Positions 21,946 to 33,833 of a DNA stretch of 64,000 bases are shown here, piece after piece. The stretch's first letter is position 1. Every line of letters begins with the position of its first letter. The notes beneath the pieces were generated by a model. The model saw only the letters and a list, made by a program, of their open reading frames with translations. It was not told the DNA's origin and made no database searches. Origin of the DNA: Ceratobasidium sp. AG-K (taxonomy: Eukaryota > Basidiomycota > Agaricomycetes > Cantharellales > Ceratobasidiaceae); assembly GCA_037039685.1 (NCBI GenBank), contig JAWNGF010000002.1, positions 310,001-374,000 of the forward strand, written 5' to 3'. The translations under genes were made by a program, and so were the position numbers.

Positions 21946-23050
21946 ACCATATCTTATTCAAAATGCCTACAAACGTACAGCAACGAATGTAGGTATACGA
22001 GATGGACATTTGCTGATTGTGGGGACTATTTCGACTTTCTGCCCATGTTTAAGCATCTGATGCAGAGATGCGCCCCCTTAACGAGTGTGAATTGTCATTG
22101 CTTCATTTACTCTCTCCAATAACGCTTTTCATTCCCTGCGAATGATATTTTCGTATATCCGTACAATCAACCTATTGGGGGTAACTAGTCGTCGAATAGT
22201 TATTCTGCAGTGCCTTTATAGTAGCAACGCCCTATAGAGCTTATTTGGGCAAAATCTTGCAGTCTGAATCAGCAGCCAGCCGTCTTTAATTGTTACCGGG
22301 GGACACTTGGTTAACGGAGACGTGGAGATATAACGATAGATAGATACAAGGCATTGGATACTGTTATTTGGTGTTGATGAGAGCCATTTTAAATTGGCCG
22401 CAAAAGGCAGGCTACTCGAGGCTGCTCACGTCAAGCTCATGTAATCTAGCGGCAGAGCCCGATTTGTCGGGGCCATCTCCACCACGTTACTCGGACACGA
22501 GTTCTTTCATCCTAGTCGCATGTTCCTCATGCAATTTCCACATTCTGATATCCTTTGTGTTCATTGAAGAGGCGAGTAAATCGGATTTTTAACATAGCTC
22601 ACATACGCTAACGAAATATAGGCGCAGATGTCCACACCAATCCGTCTTCCCTGAACTACTCTCGCGACCCATTCTGTCTCTGTCTCTGTTACCTTTCCGG
22701 TCAATTATGAAGCGTGCACAAGCGAATAGAACACATGACCCGTTCCCTTATCCTTGTTGTTCGCGTCAGAGCGAAAACGGATATTTGCGTGGGTTGTGCT
22801 CACACCGAAGCACCACCCAGCACCCACGGCAGTCCCGGTTCGTTTTATTATACGCCCTCGTGAACGACTTTTTCGTCGTAGTTGTGTTCTTGGAGATTGG
22901 ACGCAGGTCGAGCGCGTGAAGGCTGTTGAGTGGACTGGACATCTAGCCAGGAGGCATCCAGCAACCGCAACTGTCGCTACCACGGCCAGCATCTAGGTCT
23001 CGCACTGTTGGACAATCTTGAGCTCCGATTCCTCATCCTCTTCCACAGCG
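21946..23050. other. Intergenic A6-B4
   Basis: Short ORFs near 22368-22592 and 22705-22996 without family motifs. The B4 promoter is expected at the right end. No repeat recognised. Confidence 0.4.
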
Positions 23051-24142
23051 ATGTGGTCGCAAGTCCCAGCCCTCGCCGCTCCCTCTCTGGCGCATCATCG
23101 AGGTCCTAGTCCACATGACTTGATTGGGTTGTCTCAGCCGACACATCGGCAGGAGGTAACCGACCCTATCGCCATGGAACGACGCGAGGTAGAAGGGATG
23201 GGAAAACGACCCGCTTCCGCTAGTTGGCTGGTAAGTACCGGTCACCTTTCCTCATTTCATTGCTAATATAGACATTGGTTGCTAGTACAAACGGTTGGGT
23301 GTACCATGGCCTAGCTGTGATGGGATAGAGGATGACCTCGATAACTCATATCGACGCAGCGCCGCTGCCAAGTCCCCACAGTCGGGATCATTGTTTCATA
23401 CGCTCGCCCCACCGAGTCCGTGGTCACCGCCGACGATTCGAGGCCAAAGGCCCTATTCTCATATCAACTCGACCCAGCCGACCTATCGTCCTGCAATGGT
23501 CATTACGTTGATGGAACGGGAGGCCGATGTGGAGAGAATTAGAGGAGGTTGCCCGGGCTGCTGCTGTGTAAGTCACTATCGGTTCTTTCGCAAAGTCGGC
23601 AAGCCGCTCACTTGGGTTCGTTGAAGTCGGGATTTACCATCGCTGGCCCCCAAGGTAAGGAGGGGGGTATTCCGATTACCCCTTCAGTCCCGAACGGCGG
23701 ATCGCAACCGGGGCAGGCAGCAACAGCAGAAACGACGATGCGGGAAACCATATCCCCACCGATGATACCGCACCAGGGAGCGTCCCGATCTAGATCAGCA
23801 TCCCACTCGTCTCCCAAACCTGGTCCGGACGCTCCTGCAGAATCACGATCTCGACGACAATCCCAAGCACAAGTAGCAGATGGTGCCAAGCAGCCAACTC
23901 AACGAGCATCGCGGTCCAGAACGGCATCTCAGGCAGCCGAGCCACTTCCAAGAACACAATCAGGTGCAAAGGAGCAGCGACCGAGGGCGCAATCGGTGTC
24001 CCAGCCGCGATCACGGACTCATTCCCAAGCTGGGCAAGCAGATTCGGCTCGAGCAAGACACCCCTCACACCACTTATCCATAACGGCACCCGAGCTTCCT
24101 CCACTTCCAAGCCCTGTCACTCCCATCAACCTCAGATACTAG
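23051..24142 (+). CDS. Family B paralog B4, three exons (long exon 1 type)
   Basis: Model join(23051..23230,23286..23567,23627..24142), about 325 aa. Exon 1 (60 codons from the first in-frame ATG) ends A-M-E-R-R-E-V-E-G-M-G-K-R, S-A-S-W-L at GTAAGT. Exon 2 begins Y-K-R-L-G-V-P-W-P-S-C-D-G, has N-S-T-Q-P-T-Y-R-P-A-M-V-I and E-R-I-R-G-G-C-P-G-C-C, then GTAAGT. Exon 3 begins S-G-F-T-I-A-G-P-Q-G-K, has G-I-P-I-T-P, and R-S-R-S-A-S-H, R-S-R-R-Q-S-Q, R-S-R-T-A-S-Q, R-S-R-T-H-S-Q units, and ends with L-P-P-L-P-S-P. All introns are phase 0 (55 and 59 nt). Exon 1 could start further upstream through another exon. Function unknown. Confidence 0.75.
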
Positions 24143-25720
24143 CGTCCGCATCGCACCCAATGTCCGCCATTCTAAACCAAGCCAGTTGTCCGGAGAACTC
24201 TTCATGACACGTTATGACTTTGCATAGGATTGATAGTTTCCATCAGACAACTCGAATACAGTTGTATATATTCAGTATGCGAATTCACTTTATCCCATCA
24301 CCGTGACCTACATATAAACACGGTTGCCTCATACAAAAAGGATGGCGAGCCAACGTCCTGTCGATCAAACTCAATTTCAGAGCGGAATTCGAAGGGAGAG
24401 GAAAGGTAAATTGACCAGAAGAGGATGATAGTGCACGGCTATAAATAAGAATGTGAGAGTTAAGCATGTACCACTTGCTCAACAGGGTCAGCCCCTAATC
24501 TCACGGCTCACACTTTATTGTAAATGGGCGTCGGCCGCGAAATAGCTCACGACGCGGATTCAGCTGCGCGCCTGTTCTACCTTCGCCATCACGCGCAGAC
24601 GCCCATCTTTGGGCGAATAACCACTGGTATTTACATAAAGTAATACATCGGATCCACCACAACACCTCTCGCTAGAACGTGCTTGACTTCCTTGCTACTC
24701 TTCGCCTCTTCAAGCACATCGGGCCCATTCATTATGTCCGGTTGGTCAACAACCCGAAGGTGGTACATCAACCCAGATCAATTGGAGTCGATCCTTCATG
24801 CATCGGTGTGGCCGAAAACGTTGCAAGAGCCTTACCTTTCCTTAAGCCGTGATGAACTTCCGCGACATTTTCCGCTCTCATCCGACAAAGGTGTCGTGCC
24901 AATACCGGATCTCCCGACACCTGACAAAAAGCACCCGAACATATCATTGACTGGTCCGTACTGTCAAAATACGGGAAAATGGGTCACATCGTCGGTCTTG
25001 TGTCTATATGTATTTCGCGCCGTCACCCGGTTCGTCGAGCGAACATAAACCCGTCCTGAATCCATCGGGTGTTGATCTCAAGTAACCGGGCGTAGCCCTA
25101 GCTCCATAAAGCTTGCTACAACCGGTCTCCACCACAGTAAACAGGAGCACAGTTATACTAGACCGTATTCGGTAAATGGATGGCTCTACAATATGGGTCC
25201 TTTGGAAGTAAGAACTGCATAGCATACGATGCATATTTTCATGTGCTGGGAATCTAGTTGTTCATGCGTTTCATTAACAAGTCACCGATACGACAGCGTA
25301 AATTGAGTTGATGTGCAAGCATTGAGGCAGTTTGCTCCCAAACGCACTCGTCTGAGCGTGTGAATGCATATTGTCCACGAGGGAATGGTTCGAGGCGGCC
25401 GCGTGTTTGATTACGATGGCCCTCATTATGAGCTGCTTACGGCCTGGTCCCGGATTCAAGTTGGATTCGCGCCTCGTGTGTGATGAGCCCACTCTGTTAA
25501 ACCATCCTTGACGAAGCGGGAATATGACACTCCTGTGTGGTAAAAGCTGGCTGCTAACTTAGGAGTTCTAAATCAGAGGAATATGCCGGTATCAAGAGCA
25601 TAATAGGGTTGCGCTGTTCAGATAGAGTCGGTGCTACATTTTAGATTTCTAGGTGTTCGAGCCGCTGAACTCTAAACTCACTCGCTCCAAAGAGCCGTTT
25701 GGCATCGAGACCCCATGGGG
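24143..25720. other. Intergenic B4-B5; small inverted repeat
   Basis: No confident gene; the plus ORF 24683-25048 (121 codons) is unrecognised. ATGGGCGTC at 24524-24532 and GACGCCCAT at 24598-24606 form a roughly 83-bp hairpin-like inverted repeat. Confidence 0.35.
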
Positions 25721-25727
25721 TATAAAA
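25721..25727 (+). promoter_or_regulatory. TATA box of B5
   Basis: GGGGTATAAAAGCCC has TATAAAA at 25721-25727, about 250 nt upstream of the B5 ATG. A canonical TATA element at a plausible distance if the 5' leader is long or contains an intron. Confidence 0.45.
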
Positions 25728-25976
25728 GCCCGTTGGGAATAGCATCACGTGGTGCAGCTTTGTTGGATAAATAGATCCTAGTCTTTTTTGGAAGCAATTC
25801 CTAAACTAATAAATAGCCTAGCGAGCAGGAACCATGCTTTCCTCTCTTGACATCGAAGGAATCGCACGTGGAACCTCACCACCACCACTCACCACTCTCT
25901 TCTCGCTCCTCAACCTTTGACATTCAAGCCCACACGCACCTTTTACGAGATCATCCCCATTAGCACATTGGCGAAG

Positions 25977-26824
25977 ATGACTAGCTCGTCTCTCACCGAG
26001 CGTCGGGAATTGGAGAAATCAAATGAGGAAAGCCGTCCCTGGGTATGGGGCTGGCAGGTGAGTTTCTGTGCATTTATACCACCCTCTTGCTCTATCATTA
26101 ACTAGGGAACACACTGATAGCGTCGACAACTTAGTTTGCCATGGACAGTCTGTGGTGAACCGGGTGATCCCAGCCAGTCATCGAATTATTCAGCTAAGGA
26201 GTGCTCGCAAATCGATAAAGATAACGATTTACTGCCATGGGCAAATTCACGATTGAAACGGACCATTCCCATGATCCCGCTAAGATGTAATACTAACTCA
26301 ACTCAACCGAGCCACCACCCTGCGATGATCGTTCAAATAATGGAGCAACAGCCCGATCCACCGAGAATTAGAGGAGGAGGCTGCTGTGGTGGCGACGGCA
26401 GCGGTGTACGTCATCAATTCTCGTGTGTCTGCTTGGTTTCACTGACTACGATGAATTAAAGGCACGAATTGGTCCCTCAATTGGCCCCCATGACCAACTG
26501 TCCCCAGGTGTTCCACCTCCTACCGAGAAGCCAATCGCCCCGCCGGAACCGCTTGTTTCGCCAGTCGCTTCGGTAGCAGGGTCACATCATCAATCCCAAG
26601 GGGGGCGGTCTCGAAGGGGATCCCAAGCAACCTTGAAAGATGGCGGATTGACATCAAGACCACCATCTCGACAAGAGCCACGCTCGAGAACAAACTCACA
26701 GTCGCATCCACCACGTTCGAGAACAACCTCACAGTCGCGTCCACCGCGCTCGAGAACGCAATCGCAATCGGCATCGCGATCGAGAACGAACTCTCGAGCA
26801 CCTCCAGTTCCGGCATTACCTTAA
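25977..26824 (+). CDS. Family B paralog B5, three exons
   Basis: Model join(25977..26057,26121..26405,26462..26824), about 242 aa. Exon 1 (27 codons) begins M-T-S-S-S-L-T-E-R-R-E-L-E-K and ends V-W-G-W-Q at GTGAGT. Exon 2 begins R-R-Q-L-S-L-P-W-T-V-C-G, has N-S-T-Q-P-S-H-H-P-A-M-I-V, E-Q-Q-P-D-P-P-R-I-R-G-G-G-C-C-G-G, then GTACGT. Exon 3 begins A-R-I-G-P-S-I-G-P and has G-V-P-P-P-T-E-K-P, then R-S-R-R-G-S-Q, R-S-R-T-N-S-Q, R-S-R-T-T-S-Q, R-S-R-T-Q-S-Q, R-S-R-T-N-S-R, ending P-P-V-P-A-L-P. A very regular R-S-R array. All introns are phase 0 (63 and 56 nt). Function unknown. Confidence 0.8.
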
Positions 26825-27487
26825 ATTTCTGATTAGGGGATCAATCTCATGCGTCTTGTACCGAGCCAATTTGGCACTCCAAACAAAATTTGCGACGTTC
26901 ACCAGGAGTGTGTAGAGATTATGTATGGTACTAATGCCATCAATGTTTGCTGTCCCATCACCCGAGCAAAACCCACAGCTATTTTGTATGTAAACCTTAT
27001 ATATTTCGTGGTGACCCGTTTCTCTAGCGTACGATCCATCGGACTCCCTAGTTTTCCTACGGAGACCATGTTTTTAGGCACGCCCCAGGATTACTCGTGA
27101 GGCATTGGTACAGTTCAAGTGTTACGCGACTATTCACGCCCGGCTTCGAGACGAGCGAGTCATAGATCGAATACTTGGGCGAGAGTGAATACGAAGGGCA
27201 AACTGTCGTGATCAAGCCGTGGGCTCTCTTGTGAACCCAAAGTACGGGTAGGTTCAAGGCGGGTTTATTTCCACCCGCCCGAGTGCATAGGTGCTTCTCT
27301 ACACGTGGATTGCCACGACTGAGTCCTGGCTGGGTACGAACTCGGATCCCACCTCCTTGATACATTTGATACATTTAATCACTAAATGCGACGCGCTTAT
27401 CATTACTGAATCGCTAACGCCCACGGATGTGCTACGTAGATGAACGGCACATCCCGGCAACCTCCAACACGTGGTTACCTCTGAATC
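26825..27487. other. Intergenic B5-A7
   Basis: No gene recognised. GATACATTT occurs twice in tandem near 27358-27377. Confidence 0.45.
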
Positions 27488-27542
27488 TTAGCGCCGCACC
27501 CGCGGTAGATTCGACCCCTATTTCAGCATTACCCTCGGCCGC
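27488..27542 (+). promoter_or_regulatory. Family A upstream elements, copy A7
   Basis: TTAGCGCCGCACCCGCGGTA (27488-27507), then CCCCTATTTCAG and GCATTACCCTCGGCCGC (27526-27542). Ends 128 nt before the A7 ATG. Confidence 0.6.
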
Positions 27543-27670
27543 ATGCGCTACGCATCATACCGTCCTGGCCATTCTGCATCCCTCCGGGCGTCCTATTATT
27601 AGTGAGATATTTTCAGGCTCGGTCTGACGGAGCGCTCACACAGATGCCATTGCTTTAGTTCTACGGTAGC

Positions 27671-28548
27671 ATGCCCCCAACACAAGGGATTGAGCGCCGG
27701 CTCAAATCAGTGTTTCCTCCCGGATTCGACAGCGCGTCCTCGTCCAGCATGTATTCAGAGCATCACACCCACTCGACTGAACAACTGTCCATTGCGCTCA
27801 TTGACAACTATAGCGCCCTGACTCCTTCCGAATCAATTATAGTCAAGTCTGCTTGGTACGGAAAACAGACTGTATCACCAAAACACGAGTTTATCCTTAT
27901 CCAAGTGGAAGATAAACGCTACGAAGAGAAATACGGTGGCGGGCTCATAAACTATATGGTACTCGATCGCAACGTCCAGAGCAAATCTGCCAAATCTGGC
28001 GGGTCATTTGGACACTCCCGAACGTCTATTCAAGGAGGAAAGGCGATTGACACCTTCAGGGTCTCGTACGACGGAGACGTAGAGCGATTGCTCGAGGGAT
28101 GCAAGCTCAATCCTCACAGATTCATCGAGTACCTGCATTTTCCCCCAGAGAATCCACTGCTCTTATATGAGTTGGTCACGCTAGCCTACATCGTCTCTGA
28201 CCAGCACCCAGGCTACGACGCTATCGATGCGAATTGCTACTTCTTTGCAGGATTAATCTGGGACTGTTTGCGCGACTTGTACCCTGGAGCTACTCATCAG
28301 AAACCCCTGGAGAAGGAACGAGGGAAACATGGTTGGCTGCGTTGCATCATAGACAAGCCGCAAGTGGAGGACACCTGCCAACAGGCTCTAGAGAGAATAT
28401 TATGGGCCAGGTCTAAAATAGAGGATGCAAAATTGGTAAATTTCGTGAAACGGCTCGAGACAAGGTGGTGAACTGATCTTCGCACTTGGTTAAACAGGAA
28501 CTGGAAGATTTGATTCAATCACGCATCGCTAATCTGCCACAGCGGTGA
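27671..28548 (+). CDS. Family A paralog A7
   Basis: Model join(27671..28435,28498..28548), 271 aa. Landmarks: V-F-P-P-G-F-D, H-S-T-E-Q-L-S-I-A-L-I-D, S-A-W-Y-G-K-Q-T, H72 in K-H-E-F-I-L-I-Q-V-E-D, L-I-N-Y-M-V-L-D-R, Q-G-G-K-A-I-D-T-F-R-V-S-Y-D-G-D, L-Y-E-L-V-T-L-A, C189 in A-N-C-Y-F-F-A-G-L-I-W-D, and E-R-G-K-H-G-W-L-R. The donor is GTAAAT (weak). Exon 2 encodes E-L-E-D-L-I-Q-S-R-I-A-N-L and stops at TGA; without splicing the frame would end ten codons later. Closest in sequence to A8. Both candidate active-site residues are kept. Confidence 0.8.
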
Positions 28549-29765
28549 ATGTCCCAGTTTGGGGGACCGTTATCCGGAAGTAAGAATGCTTTTTTTTCGC
28601 CTTCATTCCTTCTTTATTGCAATCTAAGCTAAACCTCCCCGGTGTGTTCTATGAGTTTGTCGCTTAAACATTATCCTATCGGGGATCTTGTGTTTATTCG
28701 ATGGCTTAAGCTTCCTAGTCATCGGATATAATTCTGTTGTTCGCCGTGTTCATCCGTCCTTCTTTGTTGTGGATTTCGTACATAGGTAGTGTAGTGAATA
28801 AAATATTAGACTTATGAAGATGATACCTGTGTGGACGAGGGGCTTTCCCTTGAGGCCTTATACCCGCGCAGACTTCTTTCTCTTTGGGTTGCTCATCCCG
28901 TGCTTCGCGTTCGTGCCGGTTGAACCACGGTACCTGTATGCGCTCAGTGCTCCTTCCGTATACCCTTTCGGTTCCCGTCCTTTCATTATTTCATACAAAC
29001 GGACTATGTAGACTTTCCAAGTGGCGTTGAGTTCCACGCTACAGCAAATGGATTTACAAGGATTGATAAATACCTTATTGATCCCAGTCTGAAACTGCCC
29101 AATTCGAAGTGCAACTATTTAATTTAGCTACTTACGATCTACAAGCCTTTGCAGGTTAAGTTTGGGATACTGGATTGGAGCCCCTACAGGTGAAATATTG
29201 ATAGTGTGATTTGTACCAGCGGTTGCAGTTCCTTGACGTAAGATCGTTGTTTGGCTGACAATTCTTGAACTGTACGATCTAAACAGGTGCTTGTCGCTGA
29301 GCTGACCATCACGTCAGGACCAGGCTATATATGCCCCCCCTGGACTACGCCAAAATCAGCCAACAAACCGATGTCCCTCTTCACAGGCCTACACCTTGTC
29401 GCTTGGGGGCGTCGGAATTCAGTTAGCAAGCTATTCCAAGCTCAGGATAAAGCCGCCCCGACATATACACGAACTATTCGTTTAACCCATAAACAAAGTC
29501 CTGAACGCGTGTTTGGTCTGGACTCAGCGGGGTCCTGCAATCGCATTACTCGGGGCGGAGTTTTAAGACCACACATTCTGCCTCAAGGCAAAGTGAGAAT
29601 GTTGGTGCGGTGATAATACATCGTCTCATTGTGTGCTACCATACCCCTTCGTTTACAACGTTCGTGCGGTGATTTCCCAGCCGCCCCCTCCTTGCTGGCA
29701 CTCAGCCGGCAGCACTCAAGTCTGTACGATAGCTCTGGTCTTTTCAACTAGTGTGCCAGATAGAG
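28549..29765. other. Intergenic A7-B6
   Basis: No confident gene. Short ORFs at 28814-29011 and 29287-29613 lack family motifs. The coding region of B6 exon 1 may reach back to about 29733, where F-Q-L-V-C-Q-I-E resembles F-Q-Q-A-R. Confidence 0.4.
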
Positions 29766-31186
29766 ATGTTTGTCTCGCCCGTCACGTCGCAACACGAGGC
29801 AGAGGGGTATGCCTCCAAATTACGGCACGTGAGTTGCTGAAGGATTTATTCCGGTCCCTGTTGGCTGAACGGGGAAACCCACTAGTCTAGATATTTCGGT
29901 TTGCCATGGCCAACCTGCGGAGGAGCGGAGAGCGGTTTTGAGAACTCGTCTACCATTGATCTGGATAAGAAGTGTTGTGAGAATGACGGAGAGGAGAGCG
30001 AGCCACCGCAAACAAGATCACCCCTACGAACCTCAGCATGGCTAGGCCGACAACGGACGCCGACCACCCAAAGTCGGACAACTGATTGCAATCACATTTC
30101 GACCGAGCCACACAGTCACCCTATAATGGTAGTAACGAGGATGGAACCGAAGCCAGAGCCGATAAGAGTAAGAGGGGGAGGTTGCTGTGGTGGTATAGGT
30201 GGTGGAGGCGGGGGTGGGGTGGGTTATTGCAAGTTCTTCCGCGAAGGCCTAGAATCGCTAATTGGAATACCTAAAAGGCGCGAATGAAAGTCGATCCTCG
30301 CTCTCATTCAAAGGGCGTAGGCGTTCCACCCCCTACCGAGAAGCCTATCATTCACAGGGAGCCAACTCCCGTGGGGAGTGATGAACATGGCAAACCGGCG
30401 CAGTCCGTGCAAATAGTACAGTCCGCGAAATCTACAAATTCCACAAAGCCTGCAAAATCCACCAAGTCTGCAAAATCAGGAGATACTACAAAGCCCACGC
30501 AGTCGCAGTCAACGCAGCCAGCGCCAAAAGCAGTGTCAGCGCAGGCCAGCGAGTCGGCGCCAACGGTGCAAACAACCCACTTGGCGCCAACGACGCAACC
30601 AGTCCGGCCAGCGCCAATAGCTGATCCCCCGCTGACGACACAACCAACGCGAACGGCGGAGCCGGTCGGACCAGCGCCAACTTCAGAAACAGTACCTACG
30701 GCGCCATTGGTTCAACCAATGCAGATGATCCACTCAACTCAGCCAATGCAGGCAACCCAGTTGACACCCCCGACGCAGCTTGTACAGAAGGCGACAACGA
30801 CTGCCTCGTCATCGGTAGATAGTTTACAACCGAGCCAGGTATCTCTACTGGAAACTTCGCAGTCTAGTCCAGCTCCCGAAGGACCCCAAAGGATAGGCCC
30901 GGCGCCAACTGGGCCACAATCCCCACGGGAATTTGCAAAGATGGCGGAAGGCGGGCCGGTATTGAGGCAGTCAACCCAGCAAGGAACACCAGCGAGGACG
31001 TCTCAGGCACCACATCCCGCCCCGACGATGCTACCGAGTGTTGAAGCACGTCGTTCTCCGATGTCCCAACCAATCCCGTCATCCCGGCCAGAGACAAAAC
31101 CCTCGGCTCCACAAGCGGGCTCGCCGCAACCAGCGTCAAATTCCCCAACCCCAGGATCAGCGCCACCTACAAGACGCCGTAAATGA
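29766..31186 (+). CDS. Family B paralog B6 with an atypical long C-terminal exon
   Basis: Model join(29766..29828,29886..30218,30278..31186), about 434 aa. Exon 1: M-F-V-S-P-V-T-S-Q-H-E-A-E-G, as in B3. Exon 2: S-R-Y-F-G-L-P-W-P-T-C-G-G-A-E-S, H-S-H-P-I-M-V-V, R-V-R-G-G-G-C-C-G-G and a Gly run, then a GTGGGT donor. Exon 3 begins A-R-M-K-V-D-P-R-S-H and G-V-P-P-P-T-E-K-P-I, like B5. Instead of R-S-R units it has K-S-T-K-S-A-K-S and then about 200 residues of T/Q/P/A repeats (T-T-Q-P-x-R, Q-P-M-Q). It ends P-T-R-R-R-K. The tail is low complexity and probably disordered. It is the longest family B product in the window. Introns are phase 0 (57 and 59 nt). Confidence 0.72.
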
Positions 31187-32531
31187 GGACCAAGGATTGT
31201 ACCTGACAGGCATGCCAATTAGGCACCTGAAATTGAGCTTTGGACTCATGAGCATGCGCGCCATGAATCCATAAGGCCTTGCCTGGGACTGACGCGATTC
31301 ATTACACTATACACCGTCACTCAAATTAAATAAAGTTATCTCGCATATGAACCATCATCACCGGTTTGAATACTAGATTTCTTTCTTCCCTGTTTTTAAC
31401 ATGCTTCTGTTCCAGACCATGTCGCAGTCTTTCAGACTCACAGAGAATAACCTACACTCAGGGATTGTAGTAATATATGTAATCCTGATCACTTGTGATA
31501 TCAATACCCTCCCTTGTTCGACCCACCCATACAAGTCGCGACGAGCATATCTCCTCGTGAGTTGATAACATACATTTGCAGCATATTCGGACATTCCTTG
31601 ATCAAATCGGCCTTGGGACGGAAGGAGAAGCAATCCCATTTATCGGTTCATCGGAGCCAGTGGCTTGGGTCGATGCCACGACTCTTGCGAGAAACGCGAT
31701 CGAGAACGCGATCGAAGCCCGCATCGCCACCATCCAGGGGCGTTACCCATGTCTGGAAGCTCTAACATATCGACACCGACGGGATCATAATCCAGACGAA
31801 TATCCAAGCGAGTACAAACGTTTATGGTGTCTGTGCGCCTTACCGCTCGAATGAAGTACATATATCAATCCCGCATGGATATGGGCGTGCCTTGTATTAG
31901 TAGCATATCGAGCATCAACATCTTGCATTCGACGATTTGTTTGTCTTGGAGAAGTCGGCCAGGGGCAGCCCTCAAGTCCTTAACCTGGAGAATGCCGCTA
32001 TGAAGAGACTATGAGTACTGTTTCAAATTTAATGCTGTTAACCCACAGGTTATTGTGAGTACGCTGGGTGAATCGAGACGGACACGCCTGGGGCATGTCA
32101 ATATAATCTTCCCTTATGAGGATTGGCGCCTCTCACAGTTCGGCATCCCAAACTAAAACACGTCATAGAATCACCGCCTTGGAGCCCTCCGTATCGTATT
32201 GTGTGTCCGCCAGTCGCGAGCAAGACTAGCTCTCTATGACCTATGTGGACGATGTGGTGTAACCCAGGGGGTTGTTTGGCTCTCTTTGCCAATGTCGTGC
32301 CTACGTAATGGGGCTGAATCAAACATGCTAGAATTGATCTCACGCACCACACTGCTCAAACATATTCTCATCCTCTGTGCACGTTTTTGTGCATAATAAC
32401 CCCTTTTCACACAGCAAGTCGTCAAGGACTCACATTATGGATATAGCTCAAGTACTCCAAGAAAAACAGATATGAAACATCCTAGTCATGCACGGGTTCC
32501 GATTAGCTATCCTGCTCATCCCGCCATTGAA
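31187..32531. other. Intergenic B6-B7
   Basis: The plus ORF 31576-31854 (92 codons) has a G-S-S-E-P-V-A-W-V-D-A start and an A-I-E-A-R-I-A-T-I-Q stretch faintly like the family A exon 2 helix. I cannot support it as a gene. Nothing else recognised. Confidence 0.35.
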
Positions 32532-32590
32532 ACTGCCCATTTTCGACCAATGATGGACCGCGCGTGGCCCAACGAGGCATATTAAACGCA
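32532..32590 (+). promoter_or_regulatory. Upstream block shared by B7, B8 and the 61.5 kb relic
   Basis: Starts ACTGCCCATTTTCGACCAAT and ends near CATATTAAACGC. Similar blocks start at 36550 (CTGCCCATCCAAC..., ending CCAATAAAAGGC) and 61122 (CTGCCCATTCTGAACCGAT..., ending CACATAAATGC). All lie 300-430 nt before the conserved exon 1 motif. Candidate promoter with an AT-rich TATA-like end. Confidence 0.45.
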
Positions 32591-32736
32591 CCCTTCGCCC
32601 TCATGGCTCGCGCAGGAACGACCACTCCCTGCCTCGCAACTCCTCTTTCGAGACCCAAGCCAGCGCCTACTGTAGGACCTCCTCTCCATTGCACGAGCTC
32701 TCCACGCTACACGTCCTTGATCCCTGGCCCACAACG

Positions 32737-33833
32737 ATGCGGTCTCATGCCCAAAGCCCTTCTCTTCCTGTTCCTGAGCACAACCTCCGATCGTCAAGTC
32801 TATACGTTCCTTCTGTCACGTCGTCTCAACTGTTCCAGCAAGCAGGGATGATGGTATCGCCGCGTATGGAAAAGCACGAGGTCGAGGGATTAGGGGAACA
32901 GCACGCTGAGGGAGCTTGGCTTGTGAGTTTTGGTCGCTTCGGTTCCTCGCCTGGCTGCTGATTTGGAGTCCAATCATTAGTCCTGGCGCCTGGGTTCGCT
33001 GTGGCCAACCTGCAATAGGGTAGAGGGTAACATTGAAGGTTCAGAACAACACCATGGAGGTATCGAATCCCTCAACCCGGGACCATCGCCCCATGCATCG
33101 GCACTACCTTATCCTCATATCAACTCGGTCCAACCAACCTTTTATCCTTCGATGGTCATTGCAATAGCGAAACCGAAAAGCCACGCAGAGAGAATACGAG
33201 GAGGCTGCCTCCCTTGTCCTGTGAGTCGTCGCGAGTTTTTACATGGCGAGTGCCCCTAACTGGCTGTTATAGCAAGGGTGGGTATCATCCGTGGCTCCCC
33301 AGGGCAAGGATCCTGGCATTCCGATTAATGCGTCCAACCAAAATTCTTCAGCGCAGCCGAATCGCCCAGTGCGACCCGAAAACCCGGCGACTGGCCCAGA
33401 GGTAGAGGGACAAGGCGAGAGACCACGGGCGAGGGCCCACTCTGAAGCCAGGCATGCACGTTCCAAGGCGCCAGCCCGCACGCCCCACCAATCCGGCCAA
33501 GCACCGGAACCTCGCTCCCGACGAGGATCCCAGGTCACGATGACGGAGCGTGCGTCGGTCCCACACTACCCAATTCATCAGCAAGCGCCGTCGAGAGCCT
33601 TGTCTCAGGCAACCGTTCCCCGCTCAAGCGTATACTCGGACGCAGCGACAGATCCACGATCCAGGGTGTCATCGGGAGCACCATTGATTCGATCGAGGGT
33701 AGCCTCCACTGGGCTGCCCACGGAGCCGCCACATGCACGGGGGAGGGCGTCGTCGCAATTTTTGACCCCTGCGGTACCTGCGATGCCTGCGCTTCCGCCA
33801 AACTCGCAAAAGTATGCCTTTCCCAAGTATTAG
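32737..33833 (+). CDS. Family B paralog B7, three exons (long exon 1 type)
   Basis: Model join(32737..32922,32981..33220,33273..33833), about 328 aa. Exon 1, from the first in-frame ATG, ends S-S-Q-L-F-Q-Q-A-G-M-M-V-S, M-E-K-H-E-V-E-G-L-G, A-W-L at GTGAGT. Exon 2: S-W-R-L-G-S-L-W-P-T-C-N, N-S-V-Q-P-T-F-Y-P-S-M-V-I, E-R-I-R-G-G-C-L-P-C-P, GTGAGT. Exon 3: Q-G-W-V-S-S-V-A-P-Q-G-K-D-P-G-I-P-I-N, then R-S-R-R-G-S-Q, R-S-R-V-S-S-G, R-S-R-V-A-S and degenerate units such as P-S-R-A-L-S-Q, and a V-P-A-M-P-A-L-P-P tail. Introns are phase 0 (58 and 52 nt). The start is uncertain, since the frame is open further upstream. Confidence 0.75.
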
